A DNA stretch of 18,420 nt from an uncultured Lachnospiraceae bacterium (GCA_910586005.1 CAJUHG010000060.1:1-18420); one strand, 5' to 3'; shown: positions 1 to 6,998, counted from the first letter of the stretch. Notes: generated from the sequence alone by a model not told the origin. Numbers and translations are program-made.

Positions 1-9
1 TATAGGCGT

Positions 10-60
10 GGCAGGAGAAAATCTATGCTCCTGCCCATACATATCTATTTTTATCTTTAT
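10..60 (+). terminator. Hairpin followed by a T-rich stretch, possible end of an upstream gene
   Basis: An 8-bp perfect stem (10-17 with 28-35, GGCAGGAG with CTCCTGCC) closes a 10-nt loop. A T-rich stretch follows at about 47-60 but does not touch the stem, so this is a weak intrinsic terminator at best. The gene it would serve lies to the left of the window. Confidence 0.3.
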
Positions 61-91
61 CTGGTATCAATCAATGATTAAGGAAAAAATT

Positions 92-130
92 GTTGCTTTG
101 CTTTATAGCAAGTGGCGATTTTTTCTTTTA
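92..130 (+). terminator. Intrinsic terminator candidate
   Basis: TTGCT (98-102) pairs with AGCAA (107-111) around a TTAT loop. The stem can be extended outward by GTTGC and GTGGC, mostly through G-U wobbles. It runs directly into GATTTTTTCTTTTA, a good U tract. It would end transcription entering from the left of the window. Confidence 0.45.
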
Positions 131-193
131 TTTCATAGAAAAGACCATGTTACTGTGAAGTGTTAAAGTATATGTCTTTCCTATGAAATAAAA
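126..193. repeat. Long inverted repeat, 20-bp arms
   Basis: Positions 126-145 and 174-193 are inverted copies with a single mismatch, around a 28-nt spacer. No T tract follows on either strand, so it does not look like an ordinary terminator. It lies between the terminator candidate at 92-130 and the structured segment starting at 194. It could be a separate RNA stem, a small mobile inverted repeat, or the 5' part of the leader of the S1 gene. Confidence 0.5.
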
Positions 194-370
194 ATATTGT
201 GCGCACTCGCACAAAAGGAACTATTTCACGAAAGTGACTGCGTTCGACGCAGCAAAGTTTACAATCCCCTCAAGATTGAGGAGTTAGAGAAGCTGAAGTG
301 GCTTGCTCACTTTGTTCTAAGAAGCACAATATATATAAAATTGCAGTTGCAATTTTCCAACAATTTTTTT
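194..370 (+). ncRNA. Candidate structured 5' leader RNA of the S1-domain gene
   Basis: ATATTGTGC (194-202) can pair perfectly with GCACAATAT (324-332), closing a multi-branched fold. Inside are TCAC-GAAA-GTGA, CTGCGT-TCG-ACGCAG, CCTCA-AGAT-TGAGG and an AAGTGGC/GCtCACTT stem. The 5' strand of the closing helix can instead form a local 7-bp hairpin, TTGTGCG with CGCACAA (197-203 with 208-214). A 9-bp inverted repeat at 337-356 follows, and then a run of seven T at about 363-369. An overlapping alternative stem (GTTG...CAAC-AATTTT) would abut the T run. It ends about 80 nt before the S1 gene, so a regulatory leader is plausible. I do not recognise a known riboswitch consensus. The 62-codon ORF crossing this region starts with TTG without a ribosome binding site and is not favoured. 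Confidence 0.45.
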
Positions 371-452
371 CTGGTATTTTCTTAAGGTTTCTGTTAAAAT
401 AAAAGTAATTATGTAATATATGGTCAATATTTGAAGAAAAGGAGCGTTGATT

Positions 453-1355
453 ATGGCAGAATCTATGGAAGATTACAAGGAAGAATTAGAAGCCTCTTTC
501 CGCAAAATCAATGAAGGAGATATTATTTCTGGAACGGTTATTGGTGTGGATGAGGATGAAGTGGCACTTGATTTAAAATATTATGCGCAAGGTATCATTA
601 AAGTAGCAGACTTAAGTAATGACCCCAATTTTCAAGTAATGGAAGAGGTACATCTTGGGGATGTGATAGAGGCTACTGTAGTAAAGATGGACGATGGGGA
701 AGGAAATATTTTATTGTCTAAAAAAGAAGCAAATGATATATTGGCATGGGAAAAATTAAATACTTATATGGAAGAACAAACAGAATTATCTGTGAAGATA
801 GCAGGGATTGTGCCAAGTGGAGTAGTTGCTTATGTGGAGGGAATCCGTGGTTTTATTCCGGCATCTCAATTGGCTCTTTCCTATGTAGAAGCTACAGAAG
901 AATGGCTAGGAAAAGAAGTAAAAGTAAAAGTGATTACTGTGGATGAATCTAAGAAGAAGTTAGTTCTTTCTGCCAAAGTTATTTTAAAAGAACAGCAACA
1001 GGAAGAGCACAATCGTAAGATTGCTAGAATGGTTCCTGGTAGTATATTAGAAGGAACCGTAGAGACACTTATGCCTTATGGAGCTTTTGTAGATTTGGGA
1101 AATGGAATTAGTGGACTAGTTCATATTTCCCAAATTTCTCAGAAGCGTATTAGCAAGCCAAGTGAAGTGTTAAGTACAGGTCAGAAAGTAAAAGTAAAAG
1201 TGTTGAATACCAATGATAATAAAGTAAGCCTTAGTATGAAAGCATTGGAAGAAGAAATGGTGGATGTAGATAAAATAGAAGAAGTAGAAGAGTATGTTTC
1301 TCATGAAAGCGCATCTACCAGTTTAGGGGACTTGCTTTCTAAAATAAAATTATAA
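453..1355 (+). CDS. S1-domain RNA-binding protein (ribosomal protein S1-like)
   Basis: The 300-aa protein contains three S1 (OB-fold) RNA-binding domains, at about residues 20-91, 111-174 and 194-264. The third is the most canonical, with GTVETLMPYGAFVDLGNGISGLVHIS. The acidic tail (266-300) ends in LGDLLSKIKL. Such proteins bind single-stranded RNA; in Clostridia they are annotated as ribosomal protein S1, often fused to IspH, but this one stands alone and has three domains instead of the six of E. coli S1. ATG at 453 is preferred over the in-frame TTG at 447 because GGAG (441-444) sits eight bases before it. It is monocistronic as far as can be seen: a structured leader precedes it and a repeat array follows the stop. 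Whether it is a true ribosomal protein or a general RNA-binding factor cannot be told from sequence. Confidence 0.9.
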   Translation: MAESMEDYKEELEASFRKINEGDIISGTVIGVDEDEVALDLKYYAQGIIKVADLSNDPNFQVMEEVHLGDVIEATVVKMDDGEGNILLSKKEANDILAWEKLNTYMEEQTELSVKIAGIVPSGVVAYVEGIRGFIPASQLALSYVEATEEWLGKEVKVKVITVDESKKKLVLSAKVILKEQQQEEHNRKIARMVPGSILEGTVETLMPYGAFVDLGNGISGLVHISQISQKRISKPSEVLSTGQKVKVKVLNTNDNKVSLSMKALEEEMVDVDKIEEVEEYVSHESASTSLGDLLSKIKL

Positions 1356-1670
1356 AATTTAGTAATTGATAAGCTAAAAGAGTTATAAAATTAAGTAATT
1401 GATAGGCTAAGAATTTATAGGATTAGTTGATAAGCTAAAAAAGTGATAAGATTAAATAGTTGGTAGCTAAAAAATTATAAAATTTAGTAATTGACAAGCT
1501 AAAAAAATTATAAGATTAATTGACAGGCTAAAAAAGTGATAAGATTAAATAATTGACAGACTAAAAAAGTGATAAGATTAAATAGTTGACAGACTAAAAA
1601 AGTGATAAGATTAAATAATTGATAGACTAAAAAAGTGATAGAATGAAGTAATTAACAGACTAAAATAATG
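1353..1670. repeat. Tandem array of about ten 33-bp AT-rich units
   Basis: The motif TTGAYARRCTAAAAAA recurs at 1366, 1399, 1427, 1460, 1491, 1520, 1553, 1586, 1619 and 1652. The spacings are 33, 28, 33, 31, 29, 33, 33, 33 and 33. The right half is the most regular, and the left units carry small deletions. Four units contain an exact TTGACA. All three plus-strand frames are closed by stops inside each unit, so this is not a coding repeat on that strand. The array fills the gap between the S1 gene stop and the ribosome binding site of the transglycosylase gene. Confidence 0.9.
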
Positions 1671-1683
1671 GAAAGGAGTCACA

Positions 1684-2469
1684 ATGAAAGTAGATGCAAT
1701 ACAAAGTACAGATGGTACAAGAGCACAGGGAACTACTTCAGTGGCAGGGAAAGGAGAAGATTTTTCTTCTTATTTACAGACACCAACTTCTTTGGAAGAT
1801 ATTTTTGAAGAGGCAGCTCAGACCTATCATGTGCCCAAAAGTTTAATTAAAGCTATTGCAAAAACAGAATCAGATTTTAATCCAAATGCAACTTCTAAAG
1901 CTGGAGCGCAGGGAATTATGCAATTAATGCCTGCAACAGCACGGGAGTTGGGAGTTGAGGATTCTTATGATCCTTATCAAAATATTATGGGTGGAACGAA
2001 GTATATTAGTCAGATGCTAGAAAAATATGATGGAGATGTAACACTTGCTTTGGCAGCTTATAATGCAGGAAGTAATAATGTGGCAAAGTATGGTGGAGTT
2101 CCTCCTTTTAAAGAAACACAAAATTATGTAGTAAAGGTAACAAAGTATATGCAAGAGGGTGTGGAAGCTCCTAATGCTACTTATGCTGTGGAAAAAAGCA
2201 ATCATACTGATTCTATACATGCAGATAATATAAGAGCAGCTTCCTTAGAAGAAGCAGAAGATAATTTTTATCAAGATATTTTAGACCAAATTTTCTCTTA
2301 TGAAGAGTATCTTCGTTTTATTGATTTGTATACAAAACTTCAAGAGGCACAACAGGAAAAGGAAAAAGAAGAACAGGAACAACAGAAAGAAAAGTCTGAG
2401 GCTTATTATAATTATCAGGCAATTAGATATAGCCCTGCAGTTATGAATCTGTTGGGAGGAATAGACTAA
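1684..2469 (+). CDS. Lytic transglycosylase (SLT domain)
   Basis: The 261-aa protein has a family 1-type lytic transglycosylase (Slt/MltE-like) domain at about residues 40-155. The catalytic glutamate is E62 in AKTESDFNP. It is followed by the family motifs GAQGIMQLMP (74-83) and ALAAYNAGSNNV (122-133). Such enzymes cleave the MurNAc-GlcNAc bond of peptidoglycan and leave a 1,6-anhydro end. There is no signal peptide or membrane segment. The N-terminal 35 residues are polar, and the C-terminal part has a Glu/Gln/Lys-rich coiled coil (about 220-240). That resembles transglycosylases exported with flagella or other machines, which is an inference. The start has AAGGAG about six bases upstream. 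The stop overlaps the dUTPase start (TAATG), so the two genes are probably co-translated. Confidence 0.9.
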   Translation: MKVDAIQSTDGTRAQGTTSVAGKGEDFSSYLQTPTSLEDIFEEAAQTYHVPKSLIKAIAKTESDFNPNATSKAGAQGIMQLMPATARELGVEDSYDPYQNIMGGTKYISQMLEKYDGDVTLALAAYNAGSNNVAKYGGVPPFKETQNYVVKVTKYMQEGVEAPNATYAVEKSNHTDSIHADNIRAASLEEAEDNFYQDILDQIFSYEEYLRFIDLYTKLQEAQQEKEKEEQEQQKEKSEAYYNYQAIRYSPAVMNLLGGID

Positions 2470-2903
2470 TGGAAGTTATTAAAATCAAATATTTTGATCT
2501 GGATATTGATAAATTAGCTTATATTGATGGAAAATCAGATTGGATTGATTTGCGGGCAAGTGAAACCGTAGAGTTGAAATCAGGCGATTTTAAATTAATT
2601 CCTTTGGGAATAGCTATGGAACTTCCAGCAGGCTATGAAGCTCATGTGGTACCCAGAAGCTCAACGTTTAAAACTTATGGCATTTTACAGGTAAATAGTT
2701 GCGGAGTGATTGATGGAAGTTATTGTGGAAATGAAGATATGTGGAAAATGCCAGTCTATGCAACTAGGGATACCATTATACATAAAAATGACAGAATTTG
2801 TCAATTCCGCATTATGGAAAATCAACCAATGATTGTGTTTGAAGAAACAAATATTTTAGAAAATAAAAACCGTGGAGGTTTTGGAACAACAGGAGTAAAC
2901 TAG
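2469..2903 (+). CDS. dut: dUTP diphosphatase (dUTPase)
   Basis: The enzyme hydrolyses dUTP to dUMP and pyrophosphate, which keeps uracil out of DNA and feeds dTMP synthesis. At 144 aa it has the normal length of trimeric dUTPases, and all five family motifs are visible: SDWIDLRA (23-30, motif 1), PRSSTFKTYGI (62-72, motif 2), GVIDGSYCGNED (79-90, motif 3 with the catalytic Asp and Tyr), NDRICQFRI (107-115, motif 4) and RGGFGTTG (135-142, motif 5). Motif 1 departs from the common AGYDLRA by having a Trp-Ile pair before Asp-Leu. The ATG overlaps the stop of the transglycosylase gene by one base, so translation is likely coupled. The cell-wall pairing is not functionally obvious. Confidence 0.94.
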   Translation: MEVIKIKYFDLDIDKLAYIDGKSDWIDLRASETVELKSGDFKLIPLGIAMELPAGYEAHVVPRSSTFKTYGILQVNSCGVIDGSYCGNEDMWKMPVYATRDTIIHKNDRICQFRIMENQPMIVFEETNILENKNRGGFGTTGVN

Positions 2904-2976
2904 TCAAAGTTCGTTAAATTGTATAAAAAAAAATGATAGATTCGTTAAAATGACGAAGGAATATTAAATTACTATC

Positions 2977-3016
2977 CTTTCTTGGCGGATTTTACAAGAA
3001 AGAATCTCTCTTTTTG
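2977..3016 (+). terminator. Possible terminator after the dUTPase gene
   Basis: An 8-bp perfect stem, CTTTCTTG (2977-2984) with CAAGAAAG (2995-3002), is followed by a pyrimidine-rich tail ending in TTTTT (3012-3016). The tail begins a few bases after the stem, so efficiency is uncertain. A smaller stem, TTCGT/ACGAA (2941-2945 with 2953-2957), lies just before it. Confidence 0.4.
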
Positions 3017-3018
3017 TA

Positions 3019-3312
3019 CAGTTGGCAACTGGTATTTCAAAGTAAATTTTGATACTATATTCCCAGAAAGAGTTTTACTGAAATAGAGAATTTCAACAGG
3101 GATTATATCATGAAAAGGTAGAAAATAAATACCTAAAATTCCAAGTAATAGTTTTTGCTAACTTTATAGCAAATGAAAATTTGGAAAGGCAGCTCTTATC
3201 AGTTGATATAACAAAAAGATAAGAATCTTTAGATACAGCTGGGCAAGAGTCAGGTCCCAAAAATGAAGGACAAATAAATAAAAACAAAATTTAGGAAAGG
3301 AAAAGCTAAAAT
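3019..3312 (+). other. Gene-free stretch with several small hairpins
   Basis: No coding region is recognised here. The visible structures are CAGTT-ggc-AACTG (3019-3031), TTTGCTA/TAGCAAA (3154-3160 with 3167-3173), and two mutually exclusive stems: TCTTATC/GATAAGA (3194-3200 with 3218-3224) or AAAGAT/ATCTTT (3215-3220 with 3225-3230). It is probably the 5' leader of the transporter ATPase gene. I cannot match it to a known leader family. Confidence 0.35.
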
Positions 3313-3393
3313 ATGGATGAGATCTGTTATCTACACTTTGTAGTATTGATAGGCATAATCATCCATCATGTACATAGTTGTATATGTTTTTAG
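3313..3393 (+). CDS. Possible short hydrophobic leader ORF, 26 codons
   Basis: ATG at 3313 opens a 26-codon frame (MDEICYLHFV start, IIIHHVHSCI in the middle) that ends at TAG 3391-3393. It has a purine-rich AGGAAAGGAAAAG stretch upstream and stops 17 bases before the ATPase start, just in front of its weak AGCAGG ribosome binding site. The peptide is mostly hydrophobic, like one membrane helix. The DNA also forms nested stems: ATGGATGA with TCATCCAT (3313-3320 with 3359-3366), and inside it CTACA-ctt-TGTAG (3331-3343). The ORF could be accidental, so it is offered as a possible leader peptide and not a firm gene. Confidence 0.25.
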   Translation: MDEICYLHFVVLIGIIIHHVHSCICF

Positions 3394-3410
3394 TAGCAGG
3401 TATTTAAAAA

Positions 3411-4523
3411 ATGGCAAGTTTATCATTAAAAAACATTTGCAAAGTATACTCAAATGGATTTGAGGCAGTTAAGGACTTTAATCTTGAGATTGAAGACAAA
3501 GAATTTATTATTTTTGTAGGCCCATCTGGATGTGGAAAATCTACCACACTTCGTATGGTTGCTGGACTAGAAGAAATTTCTTCTGGAGAACTTTCTATTG
3601 ATGGTAAAGTAGTAAACGATGTAGAACCAAAAGATAGAGATATTGCAATGGTTTTCCAGAATTATGCATTATATCCACATATGACCGTATTTGATAATAT
3701 GGCATTTGGATTGAAATTAAGAAAAGTTCCAAAGGCAGAGATTAAACAAAAAGTAGAAGAAGCTGCTAGAATTTTGGATTTGGAGAAATTATTAGATCGT
3801 AAGCCAAAAGCTTTATCTGGTGGTCAGAGACAACGTGTGGCTATGGGACGTGCGATTGTTCGTGAGCCTAAAGTATTCCTAATGGACGAACCTTTATCTA
3901 ACTTGGATGCAAAATTACGTGTACAGATGCGTGCAGAAATTTCTTCTTTGCATCAGAGATTGGGCGCAACTATTATCTATGTAACACATGACCAGACAGA
4001 AGCTATGACACTGGGAACTAGAATTGTTGTATTGAAAGATGGAATTACTCAACAAGTAGATTCCCCACAGAAATTGTACAATGAGCCAGATAATTTATTT
4101 GTAGCTGGATTTATTGGATCTCCTCAAATGAACTTCTTAGATGCAGTTTGCAAGGTTGAGGGAGATAGAGTATCTTTGAAAATTGGAGGAAACTCTATTG
4201 CATTGCCACCTTCAAAAGGAAAGAAATTAATTGATGGCAGATATAATGGAAAGACCGTTGTAATAGGTATTCGTCCAGAAGACATTGATGATTCTCCAAT
4301 TGCACTTGAGACACATAAAGATAGTATTTTTAATACAAAAGTAACTGGATATGAATTACTTGGTTCTGAAGTTCTTTTATATTATACTATTAATGGAACA
4401 AGTATGACTGCAAAAGTAGATTCTAGAACTCCTGCACGTCTTGGCGATTCTATTAAATTAGCAATGGATATTGAAAAGATGCATATTTTTGATAAAGAAA
4501 CAGAATTAACAATTACTCACTAA
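3411..4523 (+). CDS. Carbohydrate ABC transporter ATPase, UgpC/MsmX/MalK type
   Basis: The 370-aa ATPase powers ABC importers for sugars or glycerol-3-phosphate from the cytoplasmic face. Its nucleotide-binding domain shows Walker A GPSGCGKST (37-45), the Q-loop in VFQNYALYP, signature LSGGQRQRVA (135-144), Walker B VFLMDEP (155-161) and the switch His in THDQTEAM (192-199). The C-terminal 130 residues form the OB-like regulatory domain typical of MalK/UgpC. No permease or binding-protein gene is adjacent. That fits MsmX/MsmK-type proteins, which are encoded alone and serve several sugar transporters, so the substrate cannot be assigned. The ribosome binding site is weak (AGCAGG, ten bases before ATG), and a long hairpin-rich leader precedes it. 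A strong hairpin follows the stop. Confidence 0.92.
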   Translation: MASLSLKNICKVYSNGFEAVKDFNLEIEDKEFIIFVGPSGCGKSTTLRMVAGLEEISSGELSIDGKVVNDVEPKDRDIAMVFQNYALYPHMTVFDNMAFGLKLRKVPKAEIKQKVEEAARILDLEKLLDRKPKALSGGQRQRVAMGRAIVREPKVFLMDEPLSNLDAKLRVQMRAEISSLHQRLGATIIYVTHDQTEAMTLGTRIVVLKDGITQQVDSPQKLYNEPDNLFVAGFIGSPQMNFLDAVCKVEGDRVSLKIGGNSIALPPSKGKKLIDGRYNGKTVVIGIRPEDIDDSPIALETHKDSIFNTKVTGYELLGSEVLLYYTINGTSMTAKVDSRTPARLGDSIKLAMDIEKMHIFDKETELTITH

Positions 4524-4553
4524 TTTAGGAATATAATTTCATATAATTCTTAG

Positions 4554-4592
4554 ATTGCCCCTTCACAACCGAAAGGAAGTGGAAGGGGCAAT
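4554..4592 (+). terminator. Strong hairpin between transporter ATPase and regulator genes
   Basis: An 11-bp perfect stem (4554-4564 with 4582-4592, ATTGCCCCTTC with its complement) is the most GC-rich element nearby. The downstream bases TATTCTATC are only moderately U-rich. It may act as a partial terminator or as an RNA-stabilising 3' stem that sets different levels for the two genes. Confidence 0.55.
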
Positions 4593-4617
4593 TATTCTAT
4601 CATAGGAAAGGAAAAAG

Positions 4618-5727
4618 ATGTTATCAAATCATAAATTGCAAGTTACTCTTGAGGAAATTAAAGAGATATCTAGAATTGATTTAGCACTTTATAATGACAA
4701 AGGTAAATTGTTGGCGTATACCTATCATACAAAAGAGGATATGGAGGAGGCTATTCGTTTTTTTGCAGAATCTATGGCAGAAAGTCAGATGTTGTCTGGG
4801 TGTCATTTTTTTAAAATTAGGATTGAAAATGAATTGGAATATATTTTACTTGCACGAGCAAGTAGCGAAGAAGCATATATGATTGGACGCCTTGCCGCTT
4901 GTCAGATACGTAATATGGTCGGTGCATTTCGGGAGCAATTCGACCGTAATAATTTTATGCAAAATGTAGTATTAGGGAATATGCTAGTTGTGGATATGTA
5001 TAATAAGGCGAAAAAGCTACATATTGAAACAGCTCAACGTGTAGTGTATATTATAGAAGTTTCTGGCAAAAAAGATGGCATTGTAATGGAAACGGTGCGA
5101 AATTTATTTGCTTCTAAAACAAGAGATTTTATTACAGAGGTAGATGAGAAATCAGTTATTTTAGTGAAAGATGTCCGAGATATAGAATCAGAGAAGGGAT
5201 TGTCAGATCTTGCCAAAATGATTGTAGACAACCTTCAGGCAGAAGCAATGGTAAGAGTGCGGGTAGGGTATGGAAATCGAGTAGAGTTATTGCAAGATAT
5301 TGCGCGTTCTTATCAAGAAGCCAAAATGGCTTTAGAAGTGGGAAGTATTTTTTATGTGGAGAGTAATACAGTTTCTTATAGTAATTTAGGAATTGGACGT
5401 TTAATTTATCAGCTTCCTATTAGTTTGTGTGAAATGTTTTTAAAAGAAGTGTTTGGTGAGAAAATTCCAGATATTTTTGATGAAGAGACTACAATAACCA
5501 TTAATAAATTTTTTGAGAATAATTTGAATATTTCAGAAACTGCTAGGCAGTTATATGTGCATAGAAATACTTTGGTATATCGATTGGAAAGAATTGAAAA
5601 AATTCTTGGGATGGATATTCGTACTTTTGAGGATGCAATGTTATTTAAAATTGCATTGATGGTTATTTCTAATATGAATTATCAAAAAAGTATTATGGAA
5701 AGAGAAATGAAAGAAGAAACTGAGTGA
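4618..5727 (+). CDS. PucR/CdaR-family transcriptional regulator
   Basis: The 369-aa protein has the C-terminal PucR-type helix-turn-helix at about residues 290-350. The key stretch is NNLNISETARQLYVHRNTLVYRLERIEKILG, which is highly characteristic of this family and of CdaR (sugar diacid regulator). The middle (about 137-245) looks like the GGDEF-related domain of CdaR/PucR proteins, with VRVGYGNRVELLQDIARSYQEAKMAL. The N-terminal 130 residues are a probable ligand-sensing part that I cannot name. The start has AGGAAAGG upstream. It lies directly downstream of the sugar-transporter ATPase, so control of that gene or of sugar use is plausible but not shown by the sequence. Confidence 0.85.
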   Translation: MLSNHKLQVTLEEIKEISRIDLALYNDKGKLLAYTYHTKEDMEEAIRFFAESMAESQMLSGCHFFKIRIENELEYILLARASSEEAYMIGRLAACQIRNMVGAFREQFDRNNFMQNVVLGNMLVVDMYNKAKKLHIETAQRVVYIIEVSGKKDGIVMETVRNLFASKTRDFITEVDEKSVILVKDVRDIESEKGLSDLAKMIVDNLQAEAMVRVRVGYGNRVELLQDIARSYQEAKMALEVGSIFYVESNTVSYSNLGIGRLIYQLPISLCEMFLKEVFGEKIPDIFDEETTITINKFFENNLNISETARQLYVHRNTLVYRLERIEKILGMDIRTFEDAMLFKIALMVISNMNYQKSIMEREMKEETE

Positions 5728-5739
5728 TATATAAGAAAA

Positions 5740-5925
5740 ATGAATGACAGTTACAACATAGAAATGACCATTTACAACAGGAAAAGTAATATTTTTAAGG
5801 AAATCCTCGAAAAGTCCGATATAAATAATAAGCAGTTAAAATTTGCCATAGAATTAGTCTATCATTCAAAAAGTTTAGAAGAAAGGTCTAAAGAATGGTT
5901 ATATTGGAAAGGAGAAATAACATGA
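5740..5925 (+). CDS. Small hypothetical protein, 61 aa
   Basis: I do not recognise this protein. It is polar and probably helical, beginning MNDSYNIEMT and ending WLYWKGEIT, with no signal peptide or membrane segment. The evidence that it is real is positional: it begins 12 bases after the regulator stop, and its TGA overlaps the ATG of the next gene (ATGA at 5922-5925), a classic coupling arrangement. The ribosome binding site is poor (AAGAAAA directly before ATG). It may be a partner or regulator of the coiled-coil protein that follows. Confidence 0.5.
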   Translation: MNDSYNIEMTIYNRKSNIFKEILEKSDINNKQLKFAIELVYHSKSLEERSKEWLYWKGEIT

Positions 5926-6815
5926 GGATAGGAACTGGAATAGAAAAAGATACTATTGTTAAAAATGATTATGCAAAAGATCGTTTAGAGAATAGTACAG
6001 AAAAACAACAACAAGAAAAGACAGAGGGAAAAAGTATAAATGCCTCTGAGTTAAATTTATTTCAAGATGGAATTGCAGAAAAAAAGAAAAAAGCAATGGA
6101 AGATGCAATGGAATTTATCAAAAAGCAATTTGAGTCAGATTCTGTGATGGATGATTATATGGAGGAATGCCGTGGACAGATTGCAGAGGGTAAAGAAATG
6201 GCATTAGAGGCATCCAAGGAATTAAAGGCAGTTAGAGAACAAAAAGAACAGTTAATGGAAGAGTATCCAGATCAGAATAATGAAGATTATAAAGCGTATA
6301 TGAAAGATTTAAATAAAATGGAGGAGCATTGGCAAAATGAAATGAAAAATGCTCAGTCATTGATTTCTGATTCTAGTCAAGCAATTAAAGCAGTCAAGCA
6401 AGAGGCTTTAAAACATCATGGTATGGTGGATGCAACAAAAGCAGCAGAAAAAGAATTGCAGGCAGCAAGCAAAGAAATTATTGGAATGTTAATGGAAGAA
6501 GCAAAGGATACTGTAGATGAAGAACTAGAAGAGAAAGTAGAAGAGGCAGAAGAGACAAAAGAGGAAAAGGAAGAAAAAGAAACAGATTTAAAAGAAGTTC
6601 AGCTAGAGAAAGAGAAAAAGTTACAAGAAATAGAAGAAGAACAAGAAAAAAGAAAAAAAATGAGAGAGAACAGAAAACCATTGCCATCTTCTAATTATGT
6701 GCAAGAGATGGCAGATAAACAACAAATAATTAGGGAAAATATTGACCAAGTATTAGAAGCACAAAGTTTATTGTCAGAAGAAATAAAAGGAATGGTAGTA
6801 GATTGTAATCTTTAA
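5922..6815 (+). CDS. Hypothetical charged coiled-coil protein, 297 aa
   Basis: The function is not recognised. The protein is highly charged and predicted to be almost all helical. A Lys/Glu-rich central coil runs from about 45 to 180. A near-continuous Glu/Lys stretch follows at about 195-245 (EELEEKVEEAEETKEEKEEK), and the C-terminal helix (about 255-297) is of normal composition. There is no signal peptide, membrane segment or cysteine-rich motif. ATG at 5922 is preferred over the in-frame ATG at 5895 because AAAGGAG lies seven bases before it and the overlap with the preceding small gene is then only four bases. It is the last gene before a strong bidirectional terminator. A structural or cell-surface/flagellar accessory role would be guesswork. 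Confidence 0.75.
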   Translation: MRIGTGIEKDTIVKNDYAKDRLENSTEKQQQEKTEGKSINASELNLFQDGIAEKKKKAMEDAMEFIKKQFESDSVMDDYMEECRGQIAEGKEMALEASKELKAVREQKEQLMEEYPDQNNEDYKAYMKDLNKMEEHWQNEMKNAQSLISDSSQAIKAVKQEALKHHGMVDATKAAEKELQAASKEIIGMLMEEAKDTVDEELEEKVEEAEETKEEKEEKETDLKEVQLEKEKKLQEIEEEQEKRKKMRENRKPLPSSNYVQEMADKQQIIRENIDQVLEAQSLLSEEIKGMVVDCNL

Positions 6816-6857
6816 TTTACAACAATAGAAAATTTGTAAAGTGTATGTTCTATTGTT
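6816..6857 (+). other. Two overlapping, mutually exclusive hairpins after the coiled-coil gene
   Basis: AACAATAGAA (6821-6830) pairs perfectly with TTCTATTGTT (6848-6857). Alternatively, TTTACAA (6816-6822) pairs with TTGTAAA (6834-6840). The stems share bases and cannot form together. Both lie just upstream of the main terminator. Confidence 0.45.
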
Positions 6858-6871
6858 TACGCGAGGGAAAG

Positions 6872-6920
6872 AAAAGCATCTCACAGAAATCAATACTAAG
6901 ATTTCTGTGAGATGCTTTTT
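6872..6920. terminator. Bidirectional intrinsic terminator
   Basis: A 20-bp perfect stem (6872-6891 with 6900-6919) closes an 8-nt loop. It is flanked by AAAA on the left and TTTTT on the right, so it gives a U tract on both strands. It sits between the plus-strand coiled-coil gene and the convergent minus-strand sulfatase gene and can end both transcripts. Confidence 0.92.
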
Positions 6921-6998
6921 ATATAAACTATTTTTAGGGATATTGGGAAAGTAATAAATAGCTCTTAGTGTCTATTGGTTGATATAATAAATCATTCT

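Noticed and set aside
223..260. tRNA-like T arm (CTGCGTTCGACGCAG)
   Set aside because: The loop is too short for a T loop, and no acceptor or anticodon arm surrounds it.
197..385. 62-codon plus-strand ORF in the leader region
   Set aside because: It starts at TTG without a ribosome binding site, lies over a series of perfect hairpins, and its protein resembles nothing known.
1366..1670. 33-bp repeats as a coding repeat or CRISPR array
   Set aside because: One minus-strand frame is open through the regular units, but it lacks a start and is broken by the unequal units. There are no unique spacers, so it is not a CRISPR array.
4532..4547. Two TATAAT boxes before the PucR-type regulator
   Set aside because: No -35 element lies at a suitable distance (TTAACA at 4506 would give a 20-bp spacer), so a promoter is not claimed.
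6478..6687. Minus-strand ORF rich in Leu and Phe opposite the coiled-coil gene
   Set aside because: It is the mirror of a Glu/Lys-rich purine run, a composition artefact.
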